Source: Marasmius tenuissimus
Lineage: Eukaryota > Basidiomycota > Agaricomycetes > Agaricales > Marasmiaceae
Direction: 5' to 3'
Assembly: GCA_029532415.1 (NCBI GenBank)
Contig: JAQOTA010000049.1
Coordinates: 1-64,000, forward strand
Length of the DNA stretch: 64,000 nucleotides
Shown: one piece after another, positions 44,324 through 56,258 of the stretch
Position numbering within the stretch: the stretch's first letter is position 1
Layout of the letters: each line of letters starts with the position of its first letter
Translations under genes and position numbers: made by a program
Notes under the pieces: model-generated
What the model saw: the letters and a program-made list of their open reading frames with translations, nothing else
The model's database searches: none
What the model was told of the DNA's origin: nothing

Positions 44324-46448
44324 TCAAGCGGCAGCCTTCTCATCTTGACTTGACCTAGATGGCGAGGGTGATGGGTCCTCCTGAAGCGTTTGTTTCGTCG
44401 CATGCTCAAAGGTGATCGTTTCGAAATCGACGACGCCAACTTTGCGTATCACAACCCAAGCGAAGGGAAGGGAGAGAACGACTACGGGGTGCTAGTGAGG
44501 GGTATATCTAAGTGAAGATGCGGTGAAACGTACTTAAGCCAATGTTCATGCCAATCGAGATCCAATCGGACGAGTCGGTAGACTTGATACCGAACGCAAC
44601 TGCCTGACCTGCGGATTCGACGGCTCGGAAGGTGCCGGTCATGTAGGATAAAACGGCAAAGTCGTCGGACACTATGGAAAATGGAATTAGTGTGAATGTT
44701 CATTTCGACGACTAGGAAAGTGGACCAAGTGCGTACTCTTGCCGATAATCCAAAACATGGCAGTTTGGGTCATCATGGTAGCCGCGTCGAAGATGACAAA
44801 GAGCGAGAAAGTCCTACTAAAGATACCTCCAGAGGTCCAGTCGACGAGTTCCTGAGTACCGTGGTTGTGTAACTCTTTGGTGATGATAGCAGCCCAGAGC
44901 CTGGTTGGATTCACACGACAGGTCATCAGAAGCGGAATTGTCAAAGAAATTGATGAAGTACGTACCACAACGCCAAGTTGAAGACCATGACTCCAATGAA
45001 GCTCCATCGGGCGCGTTGTTTGACAGAGATACCTTGATAATCGAGAAAGTAACCCAAGAGGAAACCACCGAGAATATCTCCCCAAGGAATGGCAAACGCG
45101 CACAGAGCGCGGGTTCGAACAGTCATGTACTGGGTTTGTAGTGTACCTTCGCGGAACTATTGAGACCTAGCTCAAGGTAAACCCAGCCAAGGTACTTACC
45201 GATGTAGGAGCCATAAAACCATGAGGTGAAGAATAGAGGGTAGAGAAGTACCATCTGCGAATGGATACTGTCAGTATTTCCGGCTCGTTAATCTCATACG
45301 GGTTACGAACGTGTTTTGAGGAAGCAACCCTCCACCATTCCTTCGAGGACGTGACCCATCCTGTTCTCCTCCATTCAACCTTTTTGCCATCTTTGCGCTG
45401 TACCTTCTCGGGAGCCGACAAAAGCAAAGCGAAGAACGGTCCACAGGCCATAATGGCGATGATCGCGATATAGGTATTCAATGACACGGAGCCATCGGAG
45501 TTGAAGTCAGAATTCAACCCGAGGATGATTGCGCCGCCAATGCAGGGGGCTATACTACGCATGAATACCCATAGGCCGAGCATGCGTCCTTTAACGTGAG
45601 GCTCGGGATACCCTGTTCAAAATTTGATGGAGTGGAACGATCGCTGGATTCTCGAACCCACCAGTGATGATCGGCCCTTCAACACTATACATTAACCCGT
45701 CGGTGACGCCGGACCAGATGGACCCTTTCGCGAGTGTCGTCAGTGCGATATTCTTGGACTTTGTGAGTTCGGGGACACCGTACCGAGCATAAGGAACCAC
45801 TGTGTGCCGTTCTTCGAGTTGAGGTATAGACTCCCACCATATCTGGAGGGTTGTGGTCAGTGCCGCGTCCGAATGGGCTGAGCGTCACCACTCACACGAT
45901 ATCACCCGTACTGGATATCTAAGTATAGTCGACGAGGTCATGAGAACAGAGTCCGGGAAGCGAGATACAGATGCGATAACGTACGAGAAGTGCCAGCCTG
46001 GGTCCAATCTTACTGACGATGATACCCCCAATGAGGGCGAAAAAGGCCATGAAGACTGTAACAAACGATCGTCAGCCTCCATGCAGTTCTTATGAACGAG
46101 AATCACTGACCGTATCCGGCAGCAGCAGTTGCATTCGCATACCAGGGTGTTGCGAGACCACCAGCTCCCAGGTTGGCGAGGGCATTGTACATTCCCTATA
46201 TCCAGCAAAGCCCTCAATCGTTACTAGGCCATAACCTATCGATTAGAGTACCCAAACATACCGGAGCCTGTTGACAAGTTCAGGGACTAAGAACTCGAGC
46301 GAAGAAGGGAAAGGCTCACACAGAAGAACACCGCTCCCACTACAAGGATCTGGAAGATCGTTGACCGGAACCAATGGACCTTGTATGGTGCTTGAACCTC
46401 CTTCATGTCGGCGCTGGTGAGCTGGGGAACGCTGACGGTGTCCGTCAT
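44324..46448 (-). CDS. UNC93-like MFS membrane protein (DUF895 type)
   Basis: Starts MTDTVSVPQLTSADMKEV with the fungal UNC93-type first segment (APYKVHWFRSTIFQILVVGAVFFC). Multiple hydrophobic helices follow over short introns. They include the central LWVFMRSIAPCIGGAIILGLN helix, a conserved LNTYIAIIAIMACGPFFALLLSAPEKVQRKDG turn and WGDILGGFLLGYFLDYQG, and the protein ends with a cytoplasmic tail (THFEHATKQTL-like, then acidic) finishing EKAAA. Fungal members are uncharacterised membrane proteins related to MFS transporters. About 10-12 helices. Stop at 44324-44326. Confidence 0.88.
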
Positions 46449-46962
46449 GGTGGTGATAGAAAAACCAAAGGACTTTCACATTGGAGCTCCCGCCTGGTCT
46501 ATTTAAGGACCGTTTTTTTCAATTACAACCTCGATATGAATGAGCCTATCATAAACTGGAGCACATGGCGAAATTCGTCTGACACTGGAGATAAGTGAAG
46601 ATTTCAGTGAACGAGTCACTGAAGTTGCGTAGTGGAGATGACACTGGATGACTCGACTCACAAATTTTCGCCTCGTACAGTGGGACGTAGTCCAGAGGTA
46701 CATACCAGCCTGACAATCCAGGATATCGAAGTGAAAGACAAGAACGATATTGGCGGCAAGTGTAGTTGTCCGAAAAAAGGCGTCTTGTGACCCCAATCAT
46801 ATCCGACTATCGGACCGAGAATGGGCTCTGCTGTGTTCTGAGTAACAGTTGTAGACTAGTAATTTTGACAAGACGTGTGTGCGACTATGCTACTCGCTAT
46901 GGTATAAATACTATGCACCTATGCTATAAACTCTAAACATGGCGAGGATAAATTAGTTCCAC
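46449..46962. other. Intergenic region upstream of the UNC93-like gene
   Basis: Between the UNC93-like gene start and the 3' end of KEX2, both on the minus strand. Only short non-conserved frames; no gene seen. Confidence 0.5.
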
Positions 46963-49782
46963 TCAACGGCGCTGGCGCTGTCCCTCTGATCCTTCGGGTT
47001 CATCTCGATAACCACCGCGAGAAGCTGGATCGTCTTCATCATCCAAGAATCCAGAATGGAATCCTAATCCGCCTGAAGCAACCTCATTGCTTCGGTCAGG
47101 TCGCAATCTCGTCTCTTCATCGGCGGTATCGTCGTCGTCAGAAACCTCTCCAAATGCGTCGTACAGCTCCCTGGTAGTTCCACGACCCGTCCCGGCCCGA
47201 CTACCACTGTCCCTTCCCGTAACACCACCATGATCCATGGCACCCATCAAGACGTCCTCTTCCCCTGCAAGGCTTTCGTATTGCTGTCGTCGTTTCTGGT
47301 CCGTTGCACGTCTTCTCCAGAAGAAGAGCCCTGCGCCAATGCCAAACAGCGCCACGAGAGCGATACCAGCAAAGAACCATTTCTGGTTATTGCCTAGCTT
47401 GTTCAAATCCTGGAACCATCCTTCGTCCGGTGTGGGTGTGTGGGTGTTCCAGTGGGGAAGGCAGCCTTAGTATTCTCTCCTGATGCTTCACCGTGGTCAC
47501 CTGGAAGATGCGCAGTCGGACGAGTAGGAAGTCGCGTCGTCGAGCCTCCTCCAGTCATCAGAGGCGGTTCTTCGTGTGGTGGGAAAATGGTATCTTCCTC
47601 TGGCAGTTCGTACAATCGGGCTTTGGCAGGGTCGGTAGCGGAGCCCCAGAGCATCATGTTCCATCCAAGGAAGTGACCGCTGCGCTCGGGATTGCCTTGG
47701 TCAGACACACGGATGGTCCAGTTGCCAACCGGATTTTCGTCCCTATAGTTATTGTCAGATTCAACCTCAATTTCCCGAACCAATGCTACACACCAATGTT
47801 TGACGGACATGAAAGTCCAGCCCGGGTATCCATCAGCGTCCGCGTCATCAGCTCTTCTCCCACCCAAAACGCTCAAAACACCATTCGGACTGACGATTTC
47901 TACTTCCACGTCTCCTCGTCGCGCGTGGTGGATCCAGACTTTCACCTGAATGTGTTCCAACGTCTCGAAATTGGCGGCTTGCAGCATCTCCTTCGTGACA
48001 GTGATGACACTCTTGACGCCCGCATTCGGATCTGATCGTTCGCCTTCTCTCTGAGGGTCCGTGAGCTGTGTGATGGGTATACCTCCGCTATACTGATTAT
48101 CCTCCGTCATCTTCCCGTCTCCATGAATTACTGTGGGCATTTTGAGCCAGGCTTGCGGTTTCACGTTTTTCCATTCCTTTGCTGCCGTGACAAAGAGTCC
48201 TGCATCCAGCGCTCCAAATCCGTACTTGTAGCTATAAAGACGTCCTTGTGCGGTCCTTTCCCAGTCAGGGTCTTCGGGATTGATCATTCGTGCAGTCTGC
48301 ACACAAAGATGTTGAATGTCGCGCCATGTCAGATCGGGACTAAAGAGGAACAGAACAGTCAGTTCAAGCGACTTGCCACAATAAGATGCGAAATTACTGA
48401 CCGCACTTCCAATGCCAATGCAATCACACCAACGGCGTTAGGGGCGGCCGCTGAGGTACCGCCGTGCGATTTGGAACAGGAGTTCTTGCCACGGTCAGTT
48501 GTGACCTGCGAATTCCTTGAGTAACGCAGCAGAGGGAGAAGGTACAAAACGCACAATGTGTTTGGCACTGCCTGAACTATAGGCAACGACCATATTCGCG
48601 GCACACGCTTCTGAATAGTATGGATGTAAACCTTTGTGGTCAACCGCCGAGACGGTTACCGAATAGATGCTGTTTGTGTATCCGTCGAAGTTACATTGAT
48701 CGCCTCGAGCTGCACCATTTCCGCTAGCGAATACGAAGATGGAGCCCAAACCACCACGGCCGGCATTTATTCCGTTCAGAACTGCCTTCTTGATGAGTTG
48801 CGAAGGACCTTCCATAGACTGTCCATTGTCTGCGGGACCCCAACTACAGCTGTAAATGGAAACATTTTGATATCCATAATTGAGCGCAGCAGCTTCATCG
48901 ACATCGGATATCGGTCCAGAAAGGATGCGTACGCCAGCAACCTTCGATTCGTAGGCGATACCGAGACCGCATGCGTTATTTTTTCCTGCAGCGACCTGGC
49001 CTGCGCAGCGGGTGCCGTGGTGATCATCGAAAAGCTTCGGTGTCGGCAGATCCGTATGGTCATTGAAGTCGTAAGAATTGGCGGCATCCTTCAAAGAAAG
49101 CTCAATAAAGTAAGAACAATGAGATTTGGTTAACACTCACAAAATTATCCTTGAGGTCACTATGTTCGTAGTCCAGTCCATCATCTACCAGAGATGATAA
49201 AACGCCCTTCCCTGTGATACCCATGTCCCAAACTGGCGTGACATTCATCATATGCTCCGGAGACTCGTCATTCACTAGATGCCATTGCTCTGGGAAGAGC
49301 GGATCCTCTATGCCCATCCTTTGCGCAACTTCTCGTGCCGATTCTTTCTTAGGAGGTACAGGCGCACGCTTGGCTCGCTGTCGAAGTTCTTGTCGAGAAA
49401 GATATTTGACTGATGCATCGAATCGTTTGGCCAAGAGGTCGTCGCTTGAACGAATGAGAAGGTTCGATGAAGTGTGTGTCCGAGCCTGCGCTCGTAAAGT
49501 TTTGTACTTGTCCAGGACGTGATCAGAGGGTTTTGCTTCTCGAATGTCCAGCTGCTGTTTTGGCGTCCGAACAAGCCAGTGATGTTTGAGCTCTCCAACC
49601 TTGTCAATCACCTCAACACCGAGAATGCTGGTGACCTCGGCCAGCGGTGCAGAACCTGCTGGATCATGTTCCAAGACATAATAGTTGTGTGTGTGATAGG
49701 AATGGGGGCGATTAGAGGAGGATAGAACGTGAGAGATAGGAGATAGAAGAGCTACAAGGAGAGAAAGAGGAAGGCAGCGCAT
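46963..49782 (-). CDS. KEX2: Kexin (KEX2-type) pro-protein processing protease
   Basis: Golgi serine protease cutting after Lys-Arg in secreted precursors. Signal peptide (MRCLPLSLLVALLSPISHVLSS), then a propeptide with a Lys-Arg site (RAKR followed by APVPP) for self-activation. The subtilisin domain has catalytic Asp in LVDDGLD, His in DDHHGTRCAG, the oxyanion Asn in ASGNGA and Ser in GGTSAAAP. The P domain follows (VKVWIHHARRGDVEVEIVSP to NWTIRVSDQG, GWNMMLWGSA). After a Ser/Thr/Pro linker comes one transmembrane helix (WFFAGIALVALFGIGAGLFFW). The cytosolic tail is acidic, with ELYDAF, a Tyr-based motif like those retaining Kex2 in the trans-Golgi. Short introns interrupt the gene. All catalytic residues are present. 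Confidence 0.96.
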
Positions 49783-49915
49783 AACTGTGATGCGCTGGTG
49801 CCGCCGTGGTGGTGGTCAAGTGCGATGAAATTTACACAGCCACACTCAACCTGCTGTATCGTAACAGTGACCAACACGCCCAACAAACCGAGAGTCATTT
49901 CTGCTAGCGTCCACC
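49783..49915. promoter_or_regulatory. Divergent promoter between KEX2 and Y14
   Basis: Only 133 bp separate the two start codons, so the genes must share or overlap promoter elements. It contains ggtggtggtc and gtgacc/gtgac runs, but no clear TATA box. Confidence 0.55.
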
Positions 49916-50629
49916 ATGTCCGACGATGAGATGAACATTGATGAGGGTAGGTTCTTTGCATCTTTCTGTCTTCGTAAATCATTGACAAGCCTGGCAGTTG
50001 CGTCTGGAGGAGCCGTCAAACGAAAAGGCAGAGGTTTTCAAAGCGGCGGTTCGTATCTTTCCCAAGCGACACAGCAGACGCGTGTTAACGACTATAACTG
50101 TCTTAGCGACTGGAAACGAAGCAAGTGGAGGCGCAGAACCAACTTACGACCGTGTAGAGTCGAACGCGAAGGACACCGACACCAAGGCAGCACGATGTCA
50201 GTAGTGCCTTTTCCCGCAAGCATTGCCCTCATTGATATGCGTGGTCTCTGTTCAACAGCCGTCGAAGGATGGATTGTCTTGGTTACAAACGTTCACGAGG
50301 AAGCTACTGAGGAGGAGGTCACGGACAGATTCGCGGAGTACGGCGAGATAAAAAACCTTCACCTGAACTTGGATCGGAGGACGGGTTATGTGAAGGTACG
50401 AATTTCGTTGAATTCTCCTCAATATCTGGCTCAAAATGCTCAGGGATACGCTCTGGTTGAATACGAAACGATGACAGAAGCACAAGCTGCCATTGATGGA
50501 GCATCCGGATCCACCTTCCTGGAACAGCCAATCCTTTGTGACTACGCATTCGTACGCCCCCCGCCGTCTGGCCCTAAGAAAGGACGAGGTGGTCGCGGTC
50601 GTAGCGCTAGTCCCAACCGGCGTCGATAA
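49916..50629 (+). CDS. RBM8A: Exon-junction complex protein Y14 (164 aa, 5 exons)
   Basis: Exons 49916-49946, 49998-50048, 50107-50196, 50259-50395, 50444-50629; 495 nt in frame. Y14 pairs with Mago and marks spliced mRNA upstream of exon junctions. A short acidic and basic N-terminus is followed by [50 protein letters not shown] (RRM with RNP1-like block) and a C-terminal RS-like tail ([12 protein letters not shown]). The match to animal Y14 is close in the core. Its presence fits an intron-rich fungus that keeps the exon junction complex; budding yeast lacks it. Confidence 0.95.
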   Translation: MSDDEMNIDEGRFFASFCLRKSLTSLAVASGGAVKRKGRGFQSGGSYLSQATQQTRVNDYNCLSDWKRSKWRRRTNLRPCRVEREGHRHQGSTMSVVPFPASIALIDMRGLCSTAVEGWIVLVTNVHEEATEEEVTDRFAEYGEIKNLHLNLDRRTGYVKVRISLNSPQYLAQNAQGYALVEYETMTEAQAAIDGASGSTFLEQPILCDYAFVRPPPSGPKKGRGGRGRSASPNRRR

Positions 50630-51547
50630 ATCTTCCTTTGTGAACAATGTACTCACACTTCTTACCTTTGTAGTCAGTCAGAAATTCCATGATAACATGC
50701 TTACTTTCGTATCGACCATCTCCGATTGGTTCATTTGGTCCGAGATCTGCAAACTTCACTTGACTTTGCAGAGCAGATTCACGGGAGATTAGCCTGGGCA
50801 ACAACTGACAGAAACGTCCCAAAATGTCTTCAAGATTAGTCTGGTGTCAGTCGCTGGCGGTCGGGTGACGCGTAGTGGTATCCCATTCCTCGTAAGGAGC
50901 GTCAGAAGATCTCGCAATCTGATGGGGACCTCATTCTAAATGAACGCGAGAATTAGAAAATTCGAGCCACTTGCTCCCCAACCGTTCCGGAATCCAGGTT
51001 CATGATGCTTCAGGTCTTGGATCAGATCGATAACTCGGAGCCTCAGGCCTCAGCGATCAGCCGTGTCGCTAGTCGTCCGGGAACTGTGCGATGTAAGTGC
51101 AATCTATGCTGTGTACGAGTGCAAGCGTTGATCGTTTTTGGTTGATTTGTCCGGCCTCGATAATCGGCTAGGTGACAGGAACGTTGCGAAACTGTAGACC
51201 CGCGGGCAGACGATACTCGACAGAGTTTGAGGCCATTTAGTTCCCCGAGAGCATACGGGGATATCAGATCTCACTATGCGCAGGTTCTCCCAATCTGGGA
51301 CCTTGTGTTAAGCGGTGAGAAAGTCGGTTCGAATTCTCCGTCTGAATCCTGATGCAGATGGCCCACGACATAACGCTTGTTGTTTGCCCGCTTGGGGAGG
51401 GAGTACATAAATTTGACAAAACAGAGGGGGTGTCCCACACTTCGCGATCTGTATAAGAGTCTCGCCGTAATTTTCCTCCTTTTCTGCACCGGACAATCTT
51501 CTTCTCAAGCTGAACGCCTCTCCCAAGTTCCTCCACCAAACTTCACG
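50630..51547. other. Gene-poor stretch downstream of Y14
   Basis: Nearly 0.9 kb without a recognised gene. It holds a ccccg...cgggg hairpin near 51243-51260 and the promoter of the small gene at 51548. Confidence 0.45.
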
Positions 51548-52194
51548 ATGAAGACAACGGCTCTCGCAAAAATGGCACCAGCGGAATTTCTTCCCCGTAT
51601 GGTTCCCCATCTCTACGAGACGCGTAAAATGACCCATTCGGCTCGTCGGCGGTGCTTGTAAGTCTGCCTTTAGTCGCCGCCTCCATATCCTCACTGGCGC
51701 TCCGCTAGCCTCTACACTGGGAGCCCTCTCGCTCGTGCCTCTATCCACAGTCAGACTGCCCAGGAATTTTCTTTCACTGTCGTCGGTACATCTGGTACCT
51801 TGACAGGATATTCGGTGTAAGAGTACCTCGTCCCTTCCTTCAACCCGCCGCTCACTCACCAATACACAGCAAAGGACGGGTGATACCGCATGAGAGACTC
51901 CTCATCGCTGCAAAGGCTAACAAAGTCTTCGAAAATATTGTCGCGCGTCTATCGAAAGGGCATTCCATTGTCCTACTCGACGTCACACGTTTCGCAATGT
52001 AAGTACGCTTAACATCGAGCAAGACACCTCTTCTAAGACTCAGTCGTTTAAGCTCTCGGCAAGAGACTGTGGATTGGTGTGGTACGTCACATCAGACTGG
52101 TTGCCACGAAATTTTCATAGTGACCACTAGCGCACAGATGTCAAGGTCCCGTTCGATTTCACGGATTTTTTGCGGCATATCGTCTTTTGTCTGA
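51548..52194 (+). CDS. Hypothetical protein (165 aa, 4 exons)
   Basis: Exons 51548-51657, 51709-51816, 51870-51998, 52044-52194; 498 nt in frame, all introns 45-53 nt with canonical ends. I do not recognise the protein. It reads as a basic, soluble polypeptide: an N-terminal part starting MKTTALAKMAPAEFLPRMVP, a segment FTVVGTSGTLTGY, a helix-forming stretch ERLLIAAKANKVFENIVARL, then SIVLLDVTRF. The last exon is Ser/Arg-rich and less protein-like, so the true end may differ or the gene may be truncated. The support is the consistent phase of three introns; no homology is claimed. Confidence 0.45.
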
Positions 52195-55100
52195 AGGATC
52201 GGTTCAATTTCCCCTTCTATACGGAATATGAAGTGACGTCCTAGTGGAAATACCAAGAAACATGCGAAAGTGCTGAGAAGAAATAACATGGCTACATATG
52301 TATTGTGTATTTTTACAGGAAAGGATCGCTTACGGATTGGAAAATTTACATTGTTAGCATGCCTTCGGCTCGTCACAGTTGGTCGGACAATCTACTGCTA
52401 CAATCTGACGATCTATTGACAGCGACTTTGTCGCCGCCCAGATCCAAAGGGATCTCATGCGAAATGAACTACGCATAAGGACCCTTTTCTCAAGCCAGGC
52501 TGGTTCGTCCGGGTGGGTCCCCTTCCATTCTTTATCACAGGGTCCAAAATACCGGGAAGGTTCGTTCGTTTGGAGAAGTTCAGATGTTGGCGAACCTATA
52601 GTTTTAAGCCCAGCGAAAGTTCTGTCAGTTAATCTCACTGGTCCGCGTGGTGGGAGGCCTCCGCTTAGTTGCAGGCTCCAAAGAGCCTATGGCCACAGGA
52701 TCTCGGCTGACATAGCTTAAGGGCATCCACCCTCCGCCGGTATATTCAACAACCCCTCGTCCGCGGAAACATGCCAAAATACAAGTCGCGACTCGAGCAA
52801 AAAGTGAATTTCTCACGGAGGGAGTGCTCGAATACCCGACACCTTGCATCTCAGATACCCGAAATCCTCAGCGCCGATTACTAGATCAAGACTGGAATAC
52901 CAAATGAACACACAAACAATATTTGATACACAACAGATGGAACGGATTAAAGATAAGAGACATGGGTTCAAAGACCGGTCTTAGCTGGCGGTCCATCGAA
53001 GGCTCAATCGCACTCCGATGGTAAGGGGGACGGAATGGGGTCGTATCAGTGGCTCGCTTGCGATGGAATGAGATGTTGGCGTCCTTGCGGTATGTTTTCG
53101 AGTAACTTGATCTCCCAGTCCCCGTTGATTTCCGCCATGATAGTCGACACCAGTCATTAACAGCTCATGCCGGCATAACCCCCTCCACCAAAAACCGTCC
53201 ATAGGCGCACATATCCGTAAAACGTGGCGCTATATGAACATTGTCTCGCAGCTCAGCACTCGACCATACTCTGTCTAAACATTGCGAAGTTTCATCGACA
53301 TTGCCTAAGAACAGAATCATGTGGATCTGGCACCGATTCGGTTGTGCAGGCAGGGTCGGAGGTCGTGACGGACCTAAAGAGTGTATGGCTCACGAGTCGG
53401 GGAGGCATAGGTCGTCGATTGTCTGGTGAACCAACTGTCGAGAAAATTGACCAGTTGTCTCGAAACGTGGGACGCGGTACTGGAAGCACTGTGATGCAAG
53501 TGAGATTCGAGTGTAATTCTTGACTTCAACGTTGGATATCGTTCTTCAGTTCCGTCGTGGCATGTTTCATCGGTCCTCCAACAAACATGGGCTCTGTTCT
53601 CTGTGAGCCTTGGTATAATAGCTATAACCGGCTGGCATATACTTCCAGCTGTTGTTTGGTCATTTTTCAGAGCTTGAAGAAGAGTAAGAAGTTGAACATG
53701 CCTCATCACTGTTATCATCACTTGTTTTCCACTTGCGAACAGGTCACTGCAGATTCGGACATGGATGAAAAAGAACGAATTCAGACTGGTGTTATATTGG
53801 GATTACCTTACGAGAGGAAGTCGTAAAGAACATGCTTTCAGCCTTGATCAAGAGGAAAGACGAGAAGACAGTCGAGGCGGTCGGTGGTGGTGGTTGGGTG
53901 CTGAGATGGGTGCTCCGAATGCCTTTACGTCAGCTTCGAAGTCCTCTCCATCTCTTCCTCAAATTGTTGTGTCCTTCATCTCCCACAATGGCTTCGATGC
54001 ACCTCTAGGCATTTACTTCTCAGTCAAAGACTCGCTGAGGATAGTGTGGCGGCTGTCGAGCTGGCTCTGAGGTTGAAATCGAATTCTTGGAACACACGAC
54101 AGATGCACTATCTTTCACTTAGGCTCGTCAAACTGGTCCTCAAGTGAGTCCTAGCGTATTATTTCTCATACAACACTTAGGAGCCTATCTGTATCATGAA
54201 GAGACATCTGAGTTACGGATTTGACTATTTTCGACCAAAACACGGACCTTAGATGGACACGGAAAGGAAAGCCAGTACGTTCTGTCCAGTCTACGTCCAT
54301 GAGACCCGTCACTGTGGCCTTTGCATTCGGTTTAGGGAGATCCCTTTCGGAATTCTTCGCTCGGGGCAGGATTTTCTGTTTCTTCGGTAAAGCTTGTGGA
54401 TCGCGGAGCTGTCGGCTCCAGCGATTCGTCTTGTTTTCAGCCCCGGCAAGTGTGTTCACCCTCGATGACTCGTGTGCTGATGGTTCACTCCAAAGCTATC
54501 CGGTGAAGTTCGACGGCAAGTGGTCGTGCTGCGTTGGCATCTCCTCAACATCTTCCCTCTTAGGCAGCTTTTGTGGAATGTCAGTCACGTGACTATGCGC
54601 GGCTATCTGACGCTTAGCGCTCGCGTTGGTTTCAGGAATTCGGAAAACAGGGTCGGATCCCCAAGTGCGACCCCTCGACTGGCCTGGAGAAGGCGCTCTA
54701 CAAGCAAAAGAGCCCAATTGATACATCAAGTTCGACCCAGGAATCAAGAAGGCGTACCAAGTAAAGCCTCCAGTGACTACCGACTCCAGTGCTCCCCGCT
54801 GATACCGCTTGAATGTCGACAGATCTCGTATCACCAGCCTCTTACCATTAGCTGGCTCTGAGCTCATGGTGGTAGCACTCTTAGCCGCAGCACAGCAGAT
54901 GACTGAGGGCTCACCGTTGCCAACGACTTGTCGGGCTTCAAAATGGACCACAAGTTCAACCTCCGATCTGAATTAACGACGTCCATCAAGCTTCATGATG
55001 GAAGTAAACGGCAAGAAGATCCCCTCAGCCCCATCACGGCTTTTCGTCGCATCGTTGCCCATCTGGGATCGCCATAGTCCTTCCAATGTCCCTTTGAGAC

Positions 55101-55441
55101 ATGATCCAGTGCAAGACCTTCGAACGGTCTCGGTTGGCGTGGAGAACCTTGTCTGTGGGTGCTTGTAGTGTGGAGGAAGGTAAAGATCTCGGCTTTGTCT
55201 TGAAGGATCTGATCTCGGTGACGACTATTTGGTTCTCGCGTATCGCGTATCTTGTTGTGTCTTGTGAAGATCTGAATCGCAGTTCCTCAATGCTCTTACA
55301 CGTGCTCGACCGTTTCTCAGGCCTCATCAAGTTGAACCACCGGGTTGCCATTTCCAAACCAGCTCGCTTCTTCGAGAAAAGTCGCCGCCATAGGTATATA
55401 AAGGCGAACCTTTGTCAAAATGCCCTTAAGTATCTAACATC
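52195..55441. other. Large region without a recognisable gene
   Basis: About 3.2 kb. Several short frames of 60-150 codons exist on both strands (for example 52354-52638 minus, 53765-54070 plus, 54496-54951 minus), but none shows a known motif, and I could not join them at splice sites into a longer product. It may hold lineage-specific genes or decayed DNA. I see no terminal repeats and no tRNA. Confidence 0.4.
55395..55402 (+). promoter_or_regulatory. TATA box upstream of the small gene at 55442
   Basis: TATATAAA, 47 nt before the ATG at 55442, one of the best TATA matches in the window. Confidence 0.55.
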
Positions 55442-55813
55442 ATGTCCAACCTGACGACACCTTCCTCTGATCTTTTCTTCCTGTTCCATTCCCCCATCTT
55501 TGGGCCGATTCCTCCTCCCAACTCTCCGGGACTGCCGATCCCAGCGCAGGCGCGCGTTTTCGACTATCATAGTGAACCGGTAGGTCTCATCGCCGTTGCG
55601 TTCGTCCCGCTCAACAGCATCCTTGGTTTTTGTCCCCAGGCCATCAGCCTCGAAGACGTGGCCGTCTATGCTCAAGCCACAGACATCGGGACCCCGCTTG
55701 CTCACAAACATGAACCTGAGGAGGCTCTAGCTCGTCGGGAGGTGATTAAAATCCTTGAGTCGATTATAGAGGTGCATCTTGTCGATGCCGTTCGTCTCTC
55801 TTATGTATCCTGA
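55442..55813 (+). CDS. Small hypothetical protein (103 or 123 aa)
   Basis: An open frame of 123 codons starts MSNLTTPSSDLFFLFHSP. A 60-nt intron with GTAGGT and ccccag ends lies in frame (from about 55580 to 55639), so the spliced product would be 103 aa and the unspliced one 123 aa. The region after it is a plausible helix (EEALARREVIKILESIIEVHLVDAVRLSY), and before it the protein is Pro-rich. No family recognised. The strong TATA box just upstream is the best evidence that it is expressed. Confidence 0.45.
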   Translation: MSNLTTPSSDLFFLFHSPIFGPIPPPNSPGLPIPAQARVFDYHSEPVGLIAVAFVPLNSILGFCPQAISLEDVAVYAQATDIGTPLAHKHEPEEALARREVIKILESIIEVHLVDAVRLSYVS

Positions 55814-56258
55814 CGCGCCCTTGCGACAGACTCAAATTTACCGCGTGATTCAGACAATCGTCTTCTTCTACATTGTCAAAATGTTTTTGCGCATGCGCAT
55901 CTGAGTATGAATAGTGCGTTGCCCTTCTCTGCCTCACCAACTCCCACTTACAATGTCTGCCCCACTCAGGAACTCCGCTCGCCCTCCTTCATCTGGTTTC
56001 CCTTATTGTAGCGTTTCTCTTGACCGTCGCACCTCGCTGTGCCTTACACAAGATCCGTAGTTTGTACATATAGTGTCCCTATGAATGTCCAATAACGAGC
56101 CATCTCGTTCATCCATTGTTTTATCATTCGTTCGACCACGACTTCAACATACGTACGATGTTCAACAGCAATCCTTAACAGCAAGATAAATATCCCAGAT
56201 AAATAGACACTTGTACTTACGATACTTTTACAGTGTACACACCTCGTACACGTAAACT
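55814..56258. other. Convergent 3' flanks
   Basis: Between the small gene at 55442 and the EH-domain gene on the minus strand; nothing specific seen. Confidence 0.5.

Noticed and set aside
54496..54951. Minus-strand frame of 151 codons in the gene-poor region
   Set aside because: The longest frame there and just possibly real, but nothing in it is recognisable and no exon could be joined to it.
52195..55441. tRNA, CRISPR-like repeats or terminal repeats in the empty region
   Set aside because: I looked for A/B-box pairs, regularly spaced repeats and matching ends and saw none. A covariance-model search would be decisive for RNA genes.
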